Positions 33,231 to 44,220 of a stretch of 64,000 nucleotides of DNA are shown one piece after another. Below the pieces are notes generated by a model. It was not told where the DNA came from and did not search any database. It saw nothing but the letters and a program-made list of their open reading frames with translations. Position 1 is the first letter of the stretch; the number at the start of each line of letters is the position of its first letter. Source of the stretch: Lactuca virosa (lineage: Eukaryota > Streptophyta > Magnoliopsida > Asterales > Asteraceae). The translations under genes and the position numbers were made by a program. The stretch is taken from the NCBI GenBank assembly GCA_928212115.1, contig CAKMRJ010001112.1, positions 406,386,264-406,450,263 of the forward strand, given 5' to 3'.

Positions 33231-36200
33231 GTCTTCCACTTGGATAAGTCTAATAACTATTCTGCATAACTTCAGAACCTGATCAACAATCGTAGCTTTC
33301 AAAAGCCGCTGTCAACTCTGATCTTATCAGATATGCGTGTCCTTTAGATAAGGGATCATATATTCCTCCATTCTCAAGATATCGTATAGACGCGAGACAT
33401 GGATTTAAATCATTCTCTCTGTCTATGTATTGTTTCCCGACATCTGATTTATGACGACTGACAACAGACTACAATTGAACAGATCAACTTAGTCCTGGCT
33501 TGGCCAGGCGCTTAGGGTGTCATCACTAAATCATCGAGGGGCCCATAGATATCGCTTTTATCCCACTTGGGGTAAAACTAATGGATAAACTTTGACTCAA
33601 ATGCTTGCTTGCACCTACTAATCGAATCACACACAACAATAAGTTTTATAACACCAAGTTACTGGTGCGTTTACTTATCATCAATGTGCAACCGACCAGC
33701 AAATAACAACTCACACGTCTCGGTTTCAAGAATATACAATGTTATCGTCTCACTAATCACCCGTGATAAATCCATGAAGTGATTCAAGTGAGCGTGGGTT
33801 TAATCCAATACTTTAATCTTATCAAAGCACTCATGAACTCTGCAGCAAACTTGTGCTATGTCTAAACACTTTAGACAATCTACAGACAAATCAAATGACA
33901 GTCTTCCTTCATACCTACTTCCAACGTATGACCGACTGTGGAGGTTCGAATAACCCAGTTATTCTGGAAGTCAAAACATGCAAAGTGAAACGCAATAATA
34001 ATATTAATCCTATATGGCCCCAAAACTTTTGAGCGTAAATAAAACACTTTTATTTAAACAGCATATTGATTACTCATTATTCATTGCTTACTGTTTCAGA
34101 AAATCAACTTATTACTCGAATTATAACCACAATTGTCCCATGCTCCAAGCATGCACACTTTGGTTTCCTATGGTCCATACTTTGTAAATTTAGATCAATT
34201 GAAAAACTTTTCCAACAAAACTCATTTCACAATCCCTAATCCTTATCATTAGTGTAAGAATACAAGGTTCTTGCCACTATTAGAATATGTTAGATTCTAA
34301 CATTTTATGCAACGACCCTTTCGTAAATTCATAGAACAAAAGTCACTAGGACTTGGCTAATGAAATTACTAAGTTCTCTATCAGAAATTATTACAAAACA
34401 ATTCTATAGATGTGATGTCTCTCACTCAAAGTACATTCCTTTGAACATCCTTTTACATAAAAGTTTCTAATCTACATAGATTCTTAATTTCCAACTCCCA
34501 TTTATGGAAACATTTCCATATTTGCTATATGACAACTCATTCTTAAAAGAATCTTATCTATTCATAATAATGTCAATATAGTCCATCCAATACTATACTT
34601 CCAACTACTCACAAGCGACAAATCCTCAGTGAACCTCATATCGTCCTTTGATAGTTGTTTAATTATTTTAGTCGAAACCGATTCTAGTTTCTTTTTTCTC
34701 TCTTAATGCCCTAGGCATTTGGAAAATTTTAGAATGGTCAAATATTATAGCATATACAATCGATCCTATACCCGAAGTGTATTGGACACGATGCATAATG
34801 TCTCTCATAAAGACGTAATACTTTATCAGCCTTCTGCCATAATATTTTATGTGCCATCTTCCCACAATTCGAACTATGAAGAGGGATGCCGTAATCATAA
34901 TCGAATTTTGAGAATGCACTATGTATCCTTGACTAAATTTATTAACATTTCTCGATCTAAGCTTTAGAATTTTGAAACAAAGTATAATATTCTCTCCCTT
35001 AATTATAGCAAAACAACTTTTCAACCTTTGCAACTTTGCAAAGTGAATCTTTGTTTTCTATAATTAATATTGCTAACTTGCAATACTTACCATAATAATC
35101 ATGCTCCCACTAACATGATGATTATTTTCTTACCAGCATAACACTTATGCTCCCACTAGCTTTGACATGTACTCAGAAAACAGCTGAACTTCTAGAAGAC
35201 AATGCTTATTGAATTCCTTAAGTTCATATTTCTAACACTTGATGCTTTGATAAGCCTTTATCTAAGCTTTTTAAGCTCTTACATCTTTGCCTTAGATAGC
35301 TCACATGTGTGTCTAAACAATTCAGAATTTATGTTACTAAGTCCCAAATGTTCAGACCAATTGCCAAATCTCACAATTCGAACTATGAAAAGGGATGCCG
35401 TAATCATAATCGAATTTGAGAATATAATTTTCACAATTGCTATCTTCTTAAAATCTCTCTTAGTGAAAGCATTTCCTCACAATCATTTTCATGAAGGAGG
35501 GAAAACTTATGACACTTAGATTTTATGATGTATGTGTTCCTATCCATGTGAATTTGTCAAAATGAAGGTTTGCGACAAATCCAAAACCATATGGACTGAA
35601 CTTGTTCGATCTTGATTTCTTGCCTCATGGTAACATGAATGCCCACCATGTCTTCCAAGCAACTCACCCTTTCATATCAATGTACTTTCCATTGATCAAG
35701 GTGCTTTGTCTTTATGTATTCAAATGAGAACTCATAGAACTCACATGCATACTAACTCAATTGGAATGGCACAGAAAAAGAGTATGTCATCCACGATAGG
35801 CTTTAAACCTCAAGTCGTGTGCTAGTGATGATCAACTAGGTTTAACTCTTGATTTGTTCTTGAAACCTTTCAAGACCATTAAGACTCCCGCTGACTCCTT
35901 GACATATAAGATTCTCTTGTCAAGAAACATTCCTTGACAAAACAAATATTCAAGAGTTAGTGTAGTTTTTATCAAGACTATCACTTCACATAATTGGTTC
36001 TAGTTGGTCTTTGTCTTATCCAAGACATCACAACTTACCAATCTCAAATGTGCAGGAATAAGAAGACCTTTTCCAATTCCACATTTGTTGAGTGTTATAA
36101 ACCTACTAAAGACTTGTCACTCAATTCACAATCTTGGAATATAACTCTAAGACTTGATATTGGAACGAAGTATGATTGACTTCTTGATTTTAACCATTTC

Positions 36201-37073
36201 TACAATTCTCGATTCCTCTTCTTAGACATACAAATGCACTAAGACTCACTTGGAGGATCAATTAAGATATGGTTCTTAATCATTAAGACTTATCATAAAA
36301 CACAATAAAAGGTACTCTCCCTTCTTCTTAGAATAGAGAAACTTTTATCTTTCTGCCTACTTGATTTTTTCTTATTCGTTCTGCTATTGATTGAAACTCT
36401 TTCAATCAACTCAGAATTATACTTAATCTTATAAGTATAACCATATTTACTAAACTTTAGTAAATCATGACGAATATCTTTATCACTCTTGTGATGGACT
36501 TGATCAACGCACAACCTAGTGTACTTGATCTCCTAGTCCTTCTCTTGACACTTTGTCAAAAATAGTCTAGTTTCCAAATAAGAAGTTTCTCATTCATCAC
36601 GCAACCTAGTTGTATGATTCCAAGTTTCTGTCCAATTGAAACTTGGGCGATGAGAATCTTCCCTTATTTGGCAAATTCTCGACATTTCCACAAATAACAT
36701 AATTAAGAATCAAATCCATTATTGCTAATAATAGAAACAATTAAACATCAATTTTTCGTACACACCATTGTAAGGATAAATAAATAAGACAAAATCAAAA
36801 TTTATTTTATTGCGGAAAAATTTGTCCTTACAATGCAATTCAACTGAAAAACTATGCTATTTTATATTTCTTATCATTCTATCCTAACTCTAGAGTAGCA
36901 GCTCAAAAATCTAATCTTCGAATCCATGCGATCGAAATCCATTTCTTCATGATCAGATTCAGCACGCTTCTTCCTTAAGCTTCCTTTTTTTTTCTTCGAT
37001 CCTGAAAAACATCAAAATGTAATCTTATCACATCATGTATCAAGAATCAAAAAATAGGAACTTACAGAGTTAG
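33231..37073 (-). other. Non-coding interior of the reverse gag-only element
   Basis: About 3.8 kb with no protein domain on either strand; short frames are chance. A block containing GAAGAGGGATGCCGTAATC with its flanks appears at 34863-34915 and 35372-35424, and a shorter version at 37842-37874 on the leader side of gag. The tracts TGCTCCCACTA at 35103 and 35150 are direct repeats. This long spacer makes the element resemble a LARD. Confidence 0.7.
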
Positions 37074-37742
37074 TTAGTGGATATTACCTGAAGTAGAGCC
37101 ATACGTCTTGACTCTCCCATCTCTTAGATCTCTCAGGTAAACAGGGCAACTTCGTCTCCAATGCCCCTTCTCTTGGCAGTAGAAGCAAATGGACTCTTTT
37201 GGAATGGCACAAGGAACTATCTCAGAATTTACCTTTTCTGGATTTCCAATGTCACCATTTTCAATGTCCATCGAAGTTTGGGATTTTGATTCACCAGACA
37301 AATTTTCTTGATCAGCATGCCAAATCATTGCTGATTCAGCATCTATAAGCAAATAGGTCAAATCAATGAGGGTCACGTCATGGTCCATCATATAGTACTC
37401 TCTAACGAACTCACTATATGATTCAGGAAGCGACTGAAGAACCCAGTCAACAGCCAACTCACCTGAAATCTCGACACCCAATATCCTTAACCTGTCAATG
37501 TGTGACTTTATCTCCAAGACGTGTGCACACACAGGTTTCCCATCTCCGTGTTTACTTGCCAATAGGGCTTGAGTGAGCTTGAACTTTTCAAGCCTTTGAA
37601 CTTGTGGGTTAGGGAGAATAATTGGAGGAGGTGGAGGAAGTGAAGCATGACTCTCATTTCCTTGATCGTATCGTGGAACGTCATCTTCATTTGGAAAGCT
37701 TGTTCCAAGGGACTTGGGAAGACCATTGTAAGATTTAGACAT
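37074..37742 (-). CDS. Copia-type Gag, shortened, 222 aa
   Basis: The frame from MSKSYNGLPKSLGTSFPNED to a stop at 37074 carries a proline run (LPPPPPIILPNP), then the second half of the copia capsid domain (HVLEIKSHIDRLRILGVEIS, LAVDWVLQSLPESYSEF) and a complete knuckle CFYCQEKGHWRRSC, followed by PVYLRDLRDGR. The first half of the usual domain, with the FDGSNFxxW region, is missing, so the protein has been rebuilt by deletion. It is open throughout. A relative of the Gag at 27423, which shares the KGHW(K/R)RSCP and YLxDxxDG text. Confidence 0.85.
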   Translation of the reverse strand: MSKSYNGLPKSLGTSFPNEDDVPRYDQGNESHASLPPPPPIILPNPQVQRLEKFKLTQALLASKHGDGKPVCAHVLEIKSHIDRLRILGVEISGELAVDWVLQSLPESYSEFVREYYMMDHDVTLIDLTYLLIDAESAMIWHADQENLSGESKSQTSMDIENGDIGNPEKVNSEIVPCAIPKESICFYCQEKGHWRRSCPVYLRDLRDGRVKTYGSTSGNIH

Positions 37743-39219
37743 CTACAAAACGGGAGAAAATTCAAGTTAGTTGATAAGAATCCTTGATGTAACACCCAAA
37801 TGAAACATCAAGGCTAGGATCCAACACAACATTCTACAACCTAGAAGAGGGATGCCGTAATCTAGTTGCAGAATATTTGAAGGTAGGTAAATGACGATTT
37901 ACCAATTTCCCCCATGAAAAACAAAAAATAAGTTTAAGTTTTAAATGAATTGAAACTCCTAGATCTTTTGAGATTCATTGAACTTTTCAATGGCATGTTT
38001 AATCTCGATTATGCCCTTCAAGTTTGCGACTGAGATACCGAGGATCACAAAAAAAGGTGTGAATAACCATACGAATCTACATGGTGCACTCAATGCTACT
38101 ATCACCTAATCAATGTGCCGGTTAACCACACACGCTCCATTGATCTATGTAAAACATCGAGCCATCCTTCGCCACCAATGCCAATCCCAAATTAGTGTGT
38201 CGGTTAACCACGCACGCTCCACTAACGTTTGACAAGGGTACGAAGTGTAATTCCATGGATTAGCATACAATTTCACATTTTGCCTAAAGTAACTAGAATT
38301 TGGGAATTTGTAAAAGCATGTAGTTACTTTGTACTTCATTATACTTATAATGGAAGGTTTCGTCCTATCCTACCCGTTCGGCTAACGACCCTCCACTAGT
38401 CAAGAGTGCGGTGGGTAAGAGTGGATACCCATTCAATCGCCATTTTATAGGCAATTTCCTTAAACACCCCTTATAGACCAGCTTCGTGAATGAGGCCTAC
38501 TAACGGTAAGACTGACTGTTTAGTCATACATATATAATATTAGACTTATAATGTTACATATAGTATAAGGGTGTATTTTATACTTTTAAAATACTAGGTG
38601 GTCTATTTTTTAATAAATTATACTTTTAATTTAGCTAAATGTAAACCAAAACTTTATGGATTTATTAACTCTCTTTTAATTATACACTTTAATTAATTAA
38701 CAAAACCATAAGGGTGTAATTTGAACTTTTTCAAAATAAGAGGGTTTTTTGAATTTAACATTTCAAAATTAAACTTTTAATCAACTTTTAAATTCCAAAA
38801 CTTGAGGGAAAGTTTTGAAACTTTTCAAAACATTTGGGATTAGAATTTAAATATTTCAAAATTAAACTTTTAATCAAAAAATTTTAATTCCAAAACTTGA
38901 GGGCAAGTTTTGAAACTTTTCAAAACATTAGGGTTCAACTATTCAAATTTCAAAAACAAAACTTTTGAGTTCAAATTTAAACTATAAATCCTAAAGGGGA
39001 AAATTGAAACTTTTTCACAAGATAATTCAAATCTAAACTACAAATAATCAATCTTTATCTAATAAAACAAAAGATTATCTAAATTTTGACAATTATCTTC
39101 TATTTTGGCAAGGATAATCACCCAATATCAATAAAAATCGGATCTTATGAATTAAAAACGTTTATGGTAAGTATCCCAAGCCAAAACAGCAAGAAAATCG
39201 CCAAAAAACGCTGCTAGAC

Positions 39220-39278
39220 TCGCTGACTCGTCGAGTACCTAGTAGACTCGGCGAGTTCAATCATGGACTCGGCGAGTC
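39220..39278. repeat. ACTCGNCGAGT motif cluster in the reverse copia leader
   Basis: Three copies (ACTCGTCGAGT, ACTCGGCGAGT twice) within 55 bases, between primer site and gag, at the same relative place as in the forward element. Confidence 0.9.
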
Positions 39279-39358
39279 CAACCCCAAAATTCCAAAAAAT
39301 CATTTTTCAGCCAATTTTCGATCAAGCAAGCATCAAATTCACTAGCAAACAGCCCTAG

Positions 39359-39370
39359 GCTCTGATACCA
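39359..39370 (-). promoter_or_regulatory. Primer binding site (tRNA-iMet)
   Basis: GCTCTGATACCA, the inverted primer site, one base from the 5' LTR. Confidence 0.92.
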
Positions 39371-39371
39371 C

Positions 39372-40149
39372 TGATGGGTTTTAAGCATAACATCAATCCT
39401 ATGGTGTTCATGCAACCCTAATTGCTTGGATCTAGGTCTTCTACTTTGAACATGCAATAAACTTCCAAGACTTACAAACCCTAGATCTATCATATAAGAA
39501 CGGAAATAAGGGTTTAGTAATTACCTTTGATTGTTATATAGCAATAACAATCAATCCTTGCTTTGATTGGCTTCAGAAAGCTTAGTGCCTCAAGTGTTGC
39601 ACCTCTAATGGAGTCACAAACACCACTAAGCAATTGGATGAAGGAGAGAAGAAGAGAGGCTGCCCAAAATCGTCCAGAAACCCTAAGGGGGATCATTCAC
39701 CACGTTTTTGGGGCTTAGGGGCTCCTTAAATAGGTAGACTATTAGGGTTATCTAACAAGGAAACCCTAATTTGACTGCTTAAGCCCTAAGCAGCCCATGG
39801 ACCCCTTCTGGAACATGCCTTGGACGATTTCTAATGGGCCTCCCCATAGAATTCGTCCAACCTATTATTCCAAGGTGATCCATAGCCCAATTGCAATTAT
39901 CCTATAATTATAATTCCAGTCCCCTAAGTTTAATTAATCTCTTTTAGCCACAAAATTAATTCTTAATTAATTCTTGACTAATATTAATTAAACAATATGA
40001 TTTCTCCTTTAATATATTATTCTTATAATATATTAATAAATCATAATTAAACCTTTCTCTCCTTAATTCATCCTACATATTGCTATGGTGAAGGCAACCC
40101 AAAAGGACCATGCTCATAATCGGGTCAAGTACATACCAAAATAGTTATG
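39372..40149 (-). repeat. 5' LTR of the reverse gag-only element, truncated
   Basis: Matches 32433-33209 nearly perfectly but stops at ATAGTTATG, 21 bases short of the LTR end, and joins host sequence with about 2 bases of overlap. Confidence 0.9.
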
Positions 40150-40235
40150 TACCAACTACCTTAAACCATTTGTTATTTAAGGTATAATGTGCTATGATTG
40201 TACCATACTATCGACTAAAAACACGACGATGAAAG
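40149..40235. repeat. 87-bp host duplication, right copy
   Basis: Second copy of 25635-25721. After it the solo LTR continues at ACGTCGG. Confidence 0.92.
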
Positions 40236-41399
40236 ACGTCGGAAGTAATGACATTTGGCACCCGTAGACTTGCAAGTCCCACTGTAGCGAGCAGCAAGGT
40301 GTAGGATAGTCAATCTAGTATAGATCTATACACAAATTCAACGCTCTCCCTCAAGGAGATTCTGGCTACAAATCGAGCCATGACAGGTGATGCCATGCCT
40401 AGAAACCTTGGCTCACATTGTGTTATAGTATTCTTGTATATGTATTGTATGTACTAGTGTAATGTATGTTCTCTCTGTCTAGTATGTTTGTTTTGTTTCT
40501 CATATAGTATGTTCTCTTTGTTTATCATCATAGTATGTTCTCTTGTATAGTGTATAGTATGTATTGTTTCTCATAATAGTATGTTCCCTTAGTTTCTCAT
40601 CATAGTATGTTTACTTAGTTTCTCATAATAGTATGTTTTGACTCATGTATGAACTGACTCTTTGTATGATTCATTGTACTAGAAGTAATGAGTAGTATCT
40701 TCCTAAACTATACCTATTATAGTTTACTAGTAAAGTTGTTTGTATAACTGGATGTATTGAACTGAGATAAAAGCCTTTATGTCTATACATATATATACAT
40801 AATATATAACTAAGGATCAAACGACACTCGGACAAACAACAGGGTACTCTAAGTCCACAACCAAACAAGGAACAGGAAATAAAGTGTGTTATCAGTCCTA
40901 AGTCCTTCCAACCTTACTTATATAAATACAAATGCATTAGACATGGTTTTGACAATATATTTTGTTTAAAAGAGTTTAACATATAAAAGAGTTTGATAAA
41001 CATTTTGAAGTAGTTTGTTTGATAAAACAGCTAAAAGTATAGCAAATCCATTTGTTTGATAGTTATTAATCACATGTGATTGATATAATAACTATAATGT
41101 TTCAACTTGTATCCCCCCCATAAAAGCATTTAAAATCATTTAAAAGGATAGATTAAGGGGTATGAACTCACCTGTAGTGAGTGATACGGAAGTATGTTTG
41201 GAAACAGGATGTAGAGTGTCAGGTGAAACCTTGAGCACACAGAGATCCTAATAAACATATAATGACATGTATGTGCACTTGATTAGTGTATACACAACTA
41301 ATTATAAGGCATAACACCCTAATAGACTAGTAAACTCTTTGATTGAAGGGATACAATCACATATGATTGCATAACTAGGGTATATGGCCACCCTAAAGA

Positions 41400-42140
41400 G
41401 TTTACGGTCCTAATGACATGACCAAGTGAGCTTACGGTCAAAATGGCATGACCATAAGTGTTTACGGTCAAGATGGTTTACGGTCCTTATGGTTTACGGT
41501 CCTCATGACCTTACGGTCCTATGACCTTACGGTTTAGTGATCCAACCGTAAACTCACATCCTTTTGAGCATAGGATGATTTCCAAGCATTTCGAAGGGTT
41601 CTAAGTTCCATTCTAGGCTTTAGGAAGGCTTAATGGTCATAATGCACCATTATATAAGGGTTTACGGTCTAAGGAGATACACTTAGACCGTGAAAACCTT
41701 TTGTTCTTGAGTTTCTTGATGTTTTCTAGGTGATTAACTAGTGATTCAAGCATATATCAAGCTAAGGATAGTGTACTTACTGATTAGGAGCTTGTAAGGG
41801 TGATTAGGATCCAAAAACACTAATGTGTGTTCTTGGTGTTCTTGGTAAAATGAAGAACACTTGAAGATCTATCAAAACGAAGAGATTTCATGGATGGAAT
41901 CATGTATAATGACTATATAAAGAAGGATATCCACTAATCAAGGGAAGAAATACTTACAATCTTGAAGATCTAGTGGAAAAGTCGAATGATACTTGAGAGA
42001 GAATGAGTTCTTCTAGGCTTGGAATTGTAAAAGTGATTGAAATAAATGACTAAGTGTCATATATTGGGAGTTTACGGTCACCATGACCGTAAGCTCTATG
42101 CTTCCTGGCCGTAAACCCCTTTTGAGGAGGTTTACAGTTT
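41400..42140. repeat. TTTACGGTC motif clusters in a gypsy LTR
   Basis: At least seven copies of TTTACGGTC or TTACGGTC and several inverted forms (GACCGTAA) fall in 41400-41690 and 42066-42140, on both sides of the TATA-like region near 41915. Confidence 0.85.
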
Positions 42141-42344
42141 GCTAGATGGTTTGGAACATTAACTGATACATCCAATCACTGATTCCTTTGATTCACTAGG
42201 CTCAGAATGGTCAAAAAGACTCTAAACAGTGCTAAAAGTTAGCAGAAACGAGTCTGACTTAGATTGAAGTGAATGGTTTGTACAAGATAGAAATTTCGGG
42301 TTGTCACAACATCACACTTGGTTTAACTTGAGGAATTATATATA

Positions 42345-42480
42345 TTTCTTTTGGTTCACTTGTCCCTACTTAGGAAATCGCATTTATACTTGGTTTACTT
42401 TTCCTTACCTCTTCTCACTAAAAACCGCATTTATACTTGGTTCACTTTTCCTTACCTCTTCCCACGAAAAACTTATCCCT
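42345..42480. repeat. Short diverged tandem repeat
   Basis: Units of about 50-60 bases share ATACTTGGTTNACTTTTCC and CTTACCTCTTC. No gene is seen from 42314 to about 42720. Confidence 0.6.
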
Positions 42481-42719
42481 ATTCACACCTAAATTGACAT
42501 TTGATGTCCCTTTACCAAATTCAATATGTAATGGTGGGTTTCTCATTGACCTGTTTGTCTTCTATTTATGAATTAGTTATTTTTTTCGTTTGGTTCATTC
42601 TTACAAGATTTTTTTATGCCCCAACTCTACTAAACCACGTTGATTTTATGAATACCGTGAAATTGGACTTCAAAATCTTCTTTCAAACATGAAAAATTTT
42701 GGGAGGAAAATGAAGCTTT

Positions 42720-43650
42720 TATTATTCCAAAAGATGATGATTTACACATACAACTTGTAGCTCTATTTATAAGGCTAAAAACATAACTCTTGGAAATATC
42801 AAAAGTTGAAAAGCAATTAAAAAACTATTAAATACCCATTAATGAACTATTATAGACCCATTATGGAAGCATTAATAGGACAATTATGAAGACTTTTCAA
42901 CTCATTTGGGCCAAAGTTATGCCCATTTATATAAGGCTCATTTTGTCACTCGATAATGGGCCTCTAGGAACATGAGGGTCTGGCCTTCCACACCACATTA
43001 GGGCATGCATTATTGTCGCCCTTTTAAAAAATAGATTTGTCCTCGAGTCTTCATCTCTAATTCCTTTTTACCCATGGCTTCCAAAGGGAAAATAATTTCC
43101 AAACTTTAAAACGAACATAAATGTACCAACCGGGAAAATAGTCTCGATCAAAGATGTTTCTAGTATATACTCATTAGTGGCTTCGATTCTGATTTCTTGG
43201 GCAGCGTTACGAAGAAGATCATGTTTATAAATAATGTAAAAATATGAAAACACTTTGTGGACATTATAGTGATTGGTTTTTGTAATCACAAACTTTGGTG
43301 ATGATATTTGATTTTGAACACTATATTCTTCTTCAAACGTTTCACCTTCATCTCCAGTGTCATAGACGGGTTCTGTATCATAAATGGATGTTGATGTCAT
43401 CAAAAAATACTATTATCGTCTTCATCATCCTCATCCCAAAATATTAGGGCAAATTCAGACTAACTCGAGAGGTATACTTTTAATCCCATGAATTTGGGAT
43501 TCTCGATTTTTCACATCAATATTCCTTAACAAATCATCTTCCACATGTGAAAGAGTTTGATTCCACCTCCATCCTTGATTCATTAGTTTGACCATCCGAC
43601 CAATCAATTGATCGACCATTTGATCTACCCATTGACGTGCATTCAAATAT
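42720..43650 (-). pseudogene. Gypsy gag-like remnant and LTR fragment
   Basis: Two minus-strand frames (43455-43646: MNARQWVDQMVDQLIGRMVK; 43068-43403: with DTGDEGETFEEEY and IRIEATNEYILETSLIETIF) have the look of a gypsy polyprotein, and the order GLEDKSIF then non-coding sequence near 43030 resembles the 3' end of such elements. A TATA-like TATAAATAG (minus strand, about 42765) suggests part of an LTR. No catalytic domain is visible. Assignment to a lineage is not possible. Confidence 0.4.
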
Positions 43651-43689
43651 ACATATGAACTTTTAAATTTATAAACCTAACTACTTGTC

Positions 43690-44220
43690 TACTAAGGCAC
43701 ATATAGGCAGTGTGCCTAGTCAGTTTTTAGTATAGTAAAGTATGTTGGGTATTGAACACAGGGAACGAGATTTAGCTAATAATATAATTACTAAACATTA
43801 ATCTAAAAACAATAACTAAAAAGGGGTTTTGACTGATTTTGCAAGTTCAGATTAACTAAAACTAATCACTTAACTAAAAACTAAGCAAACACTTAACTAA
43901 GCAACGATTGTAATCAAGATTATGAAAACACTTCCGTTTAGCTTTGAATCCCCCTTTTTCCTATGGTTAGTTTCTAATCATGGATTTATTCAGTTGGTTA
44001 CCAATATTAATGTAATTCGCAGTCTTGCTCCGATCTCCTAATATTTTCACCAATTCATGAACTACTATGTAATGGTCATACACAAGCAAACACAAAATTG
44101 ATTATTAAAGATAATTGTGCTATCTAAGATATATCTAAGATTATTATATATGATCAAGATAAATTACCAAACACAATTATGATCAAGTCTCTAACACAGC
44201 TAAAGTTGTTACATTTATTA
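43690..44220 (-). mobile_element. Athila/Tat-type LTR remnant, left part
   Basis: The complement holds TCGTTCCCTGTGTTCAATAC, common near the end of Athila/Tat LTRs. The segment is cut by the solo LTR at 44221 and resumes at 46580-46917. No coding signal. Confidence 0.45.

Larger units (their letters stand above)
32433..40149 (-). mobile_element. Gag-only copia element in reverse orientation
   Basis: Two LTRs begin TGATGGGTTTTAAGC on the plus strand (32433-33230 and 39372-40149). The tRNA-iMet primer site is inverted at 39359-39370 and an inverted purine tract (GTCTTCCACTTGG) follows the first LTR at 33231, fixing minus orientation. The only gene is a shortened gag (37074-37742). The 3.8 kb between gag and the 3' LTR has no pol domain in any frame. 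The two LTRs differ by only about eight changes over some 777 bases, so the element is young. Its 5' LTR lacks its last 21 bases at 40149. Confidence 0.9.
25032..42308 (-). mobile_element. Solo gypsy-type LTR (~2.76 kb) split by 14.5 kb of insertions
   Basis: One LTR starts TGTCACACCCCAAAACC at 25032 and ends GGTTGTCACA at 42308. The exact 5-bp duplication ACATC flanks it (25027-25031, 42309-42313). No internal domain or second LTR is present, so it is a product of LTR-LTR recombination. Its left 690 bases and right 2,070 bases are separated by the copia block. A TATA-like tract is near 41913-41922 and clusters of TTTACGGTC lie at 41400-41690 and 42066-42140. Orientation is inferred from similarity of layout to the other gypsy LTRs in the window. 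Confidence 0.85.
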
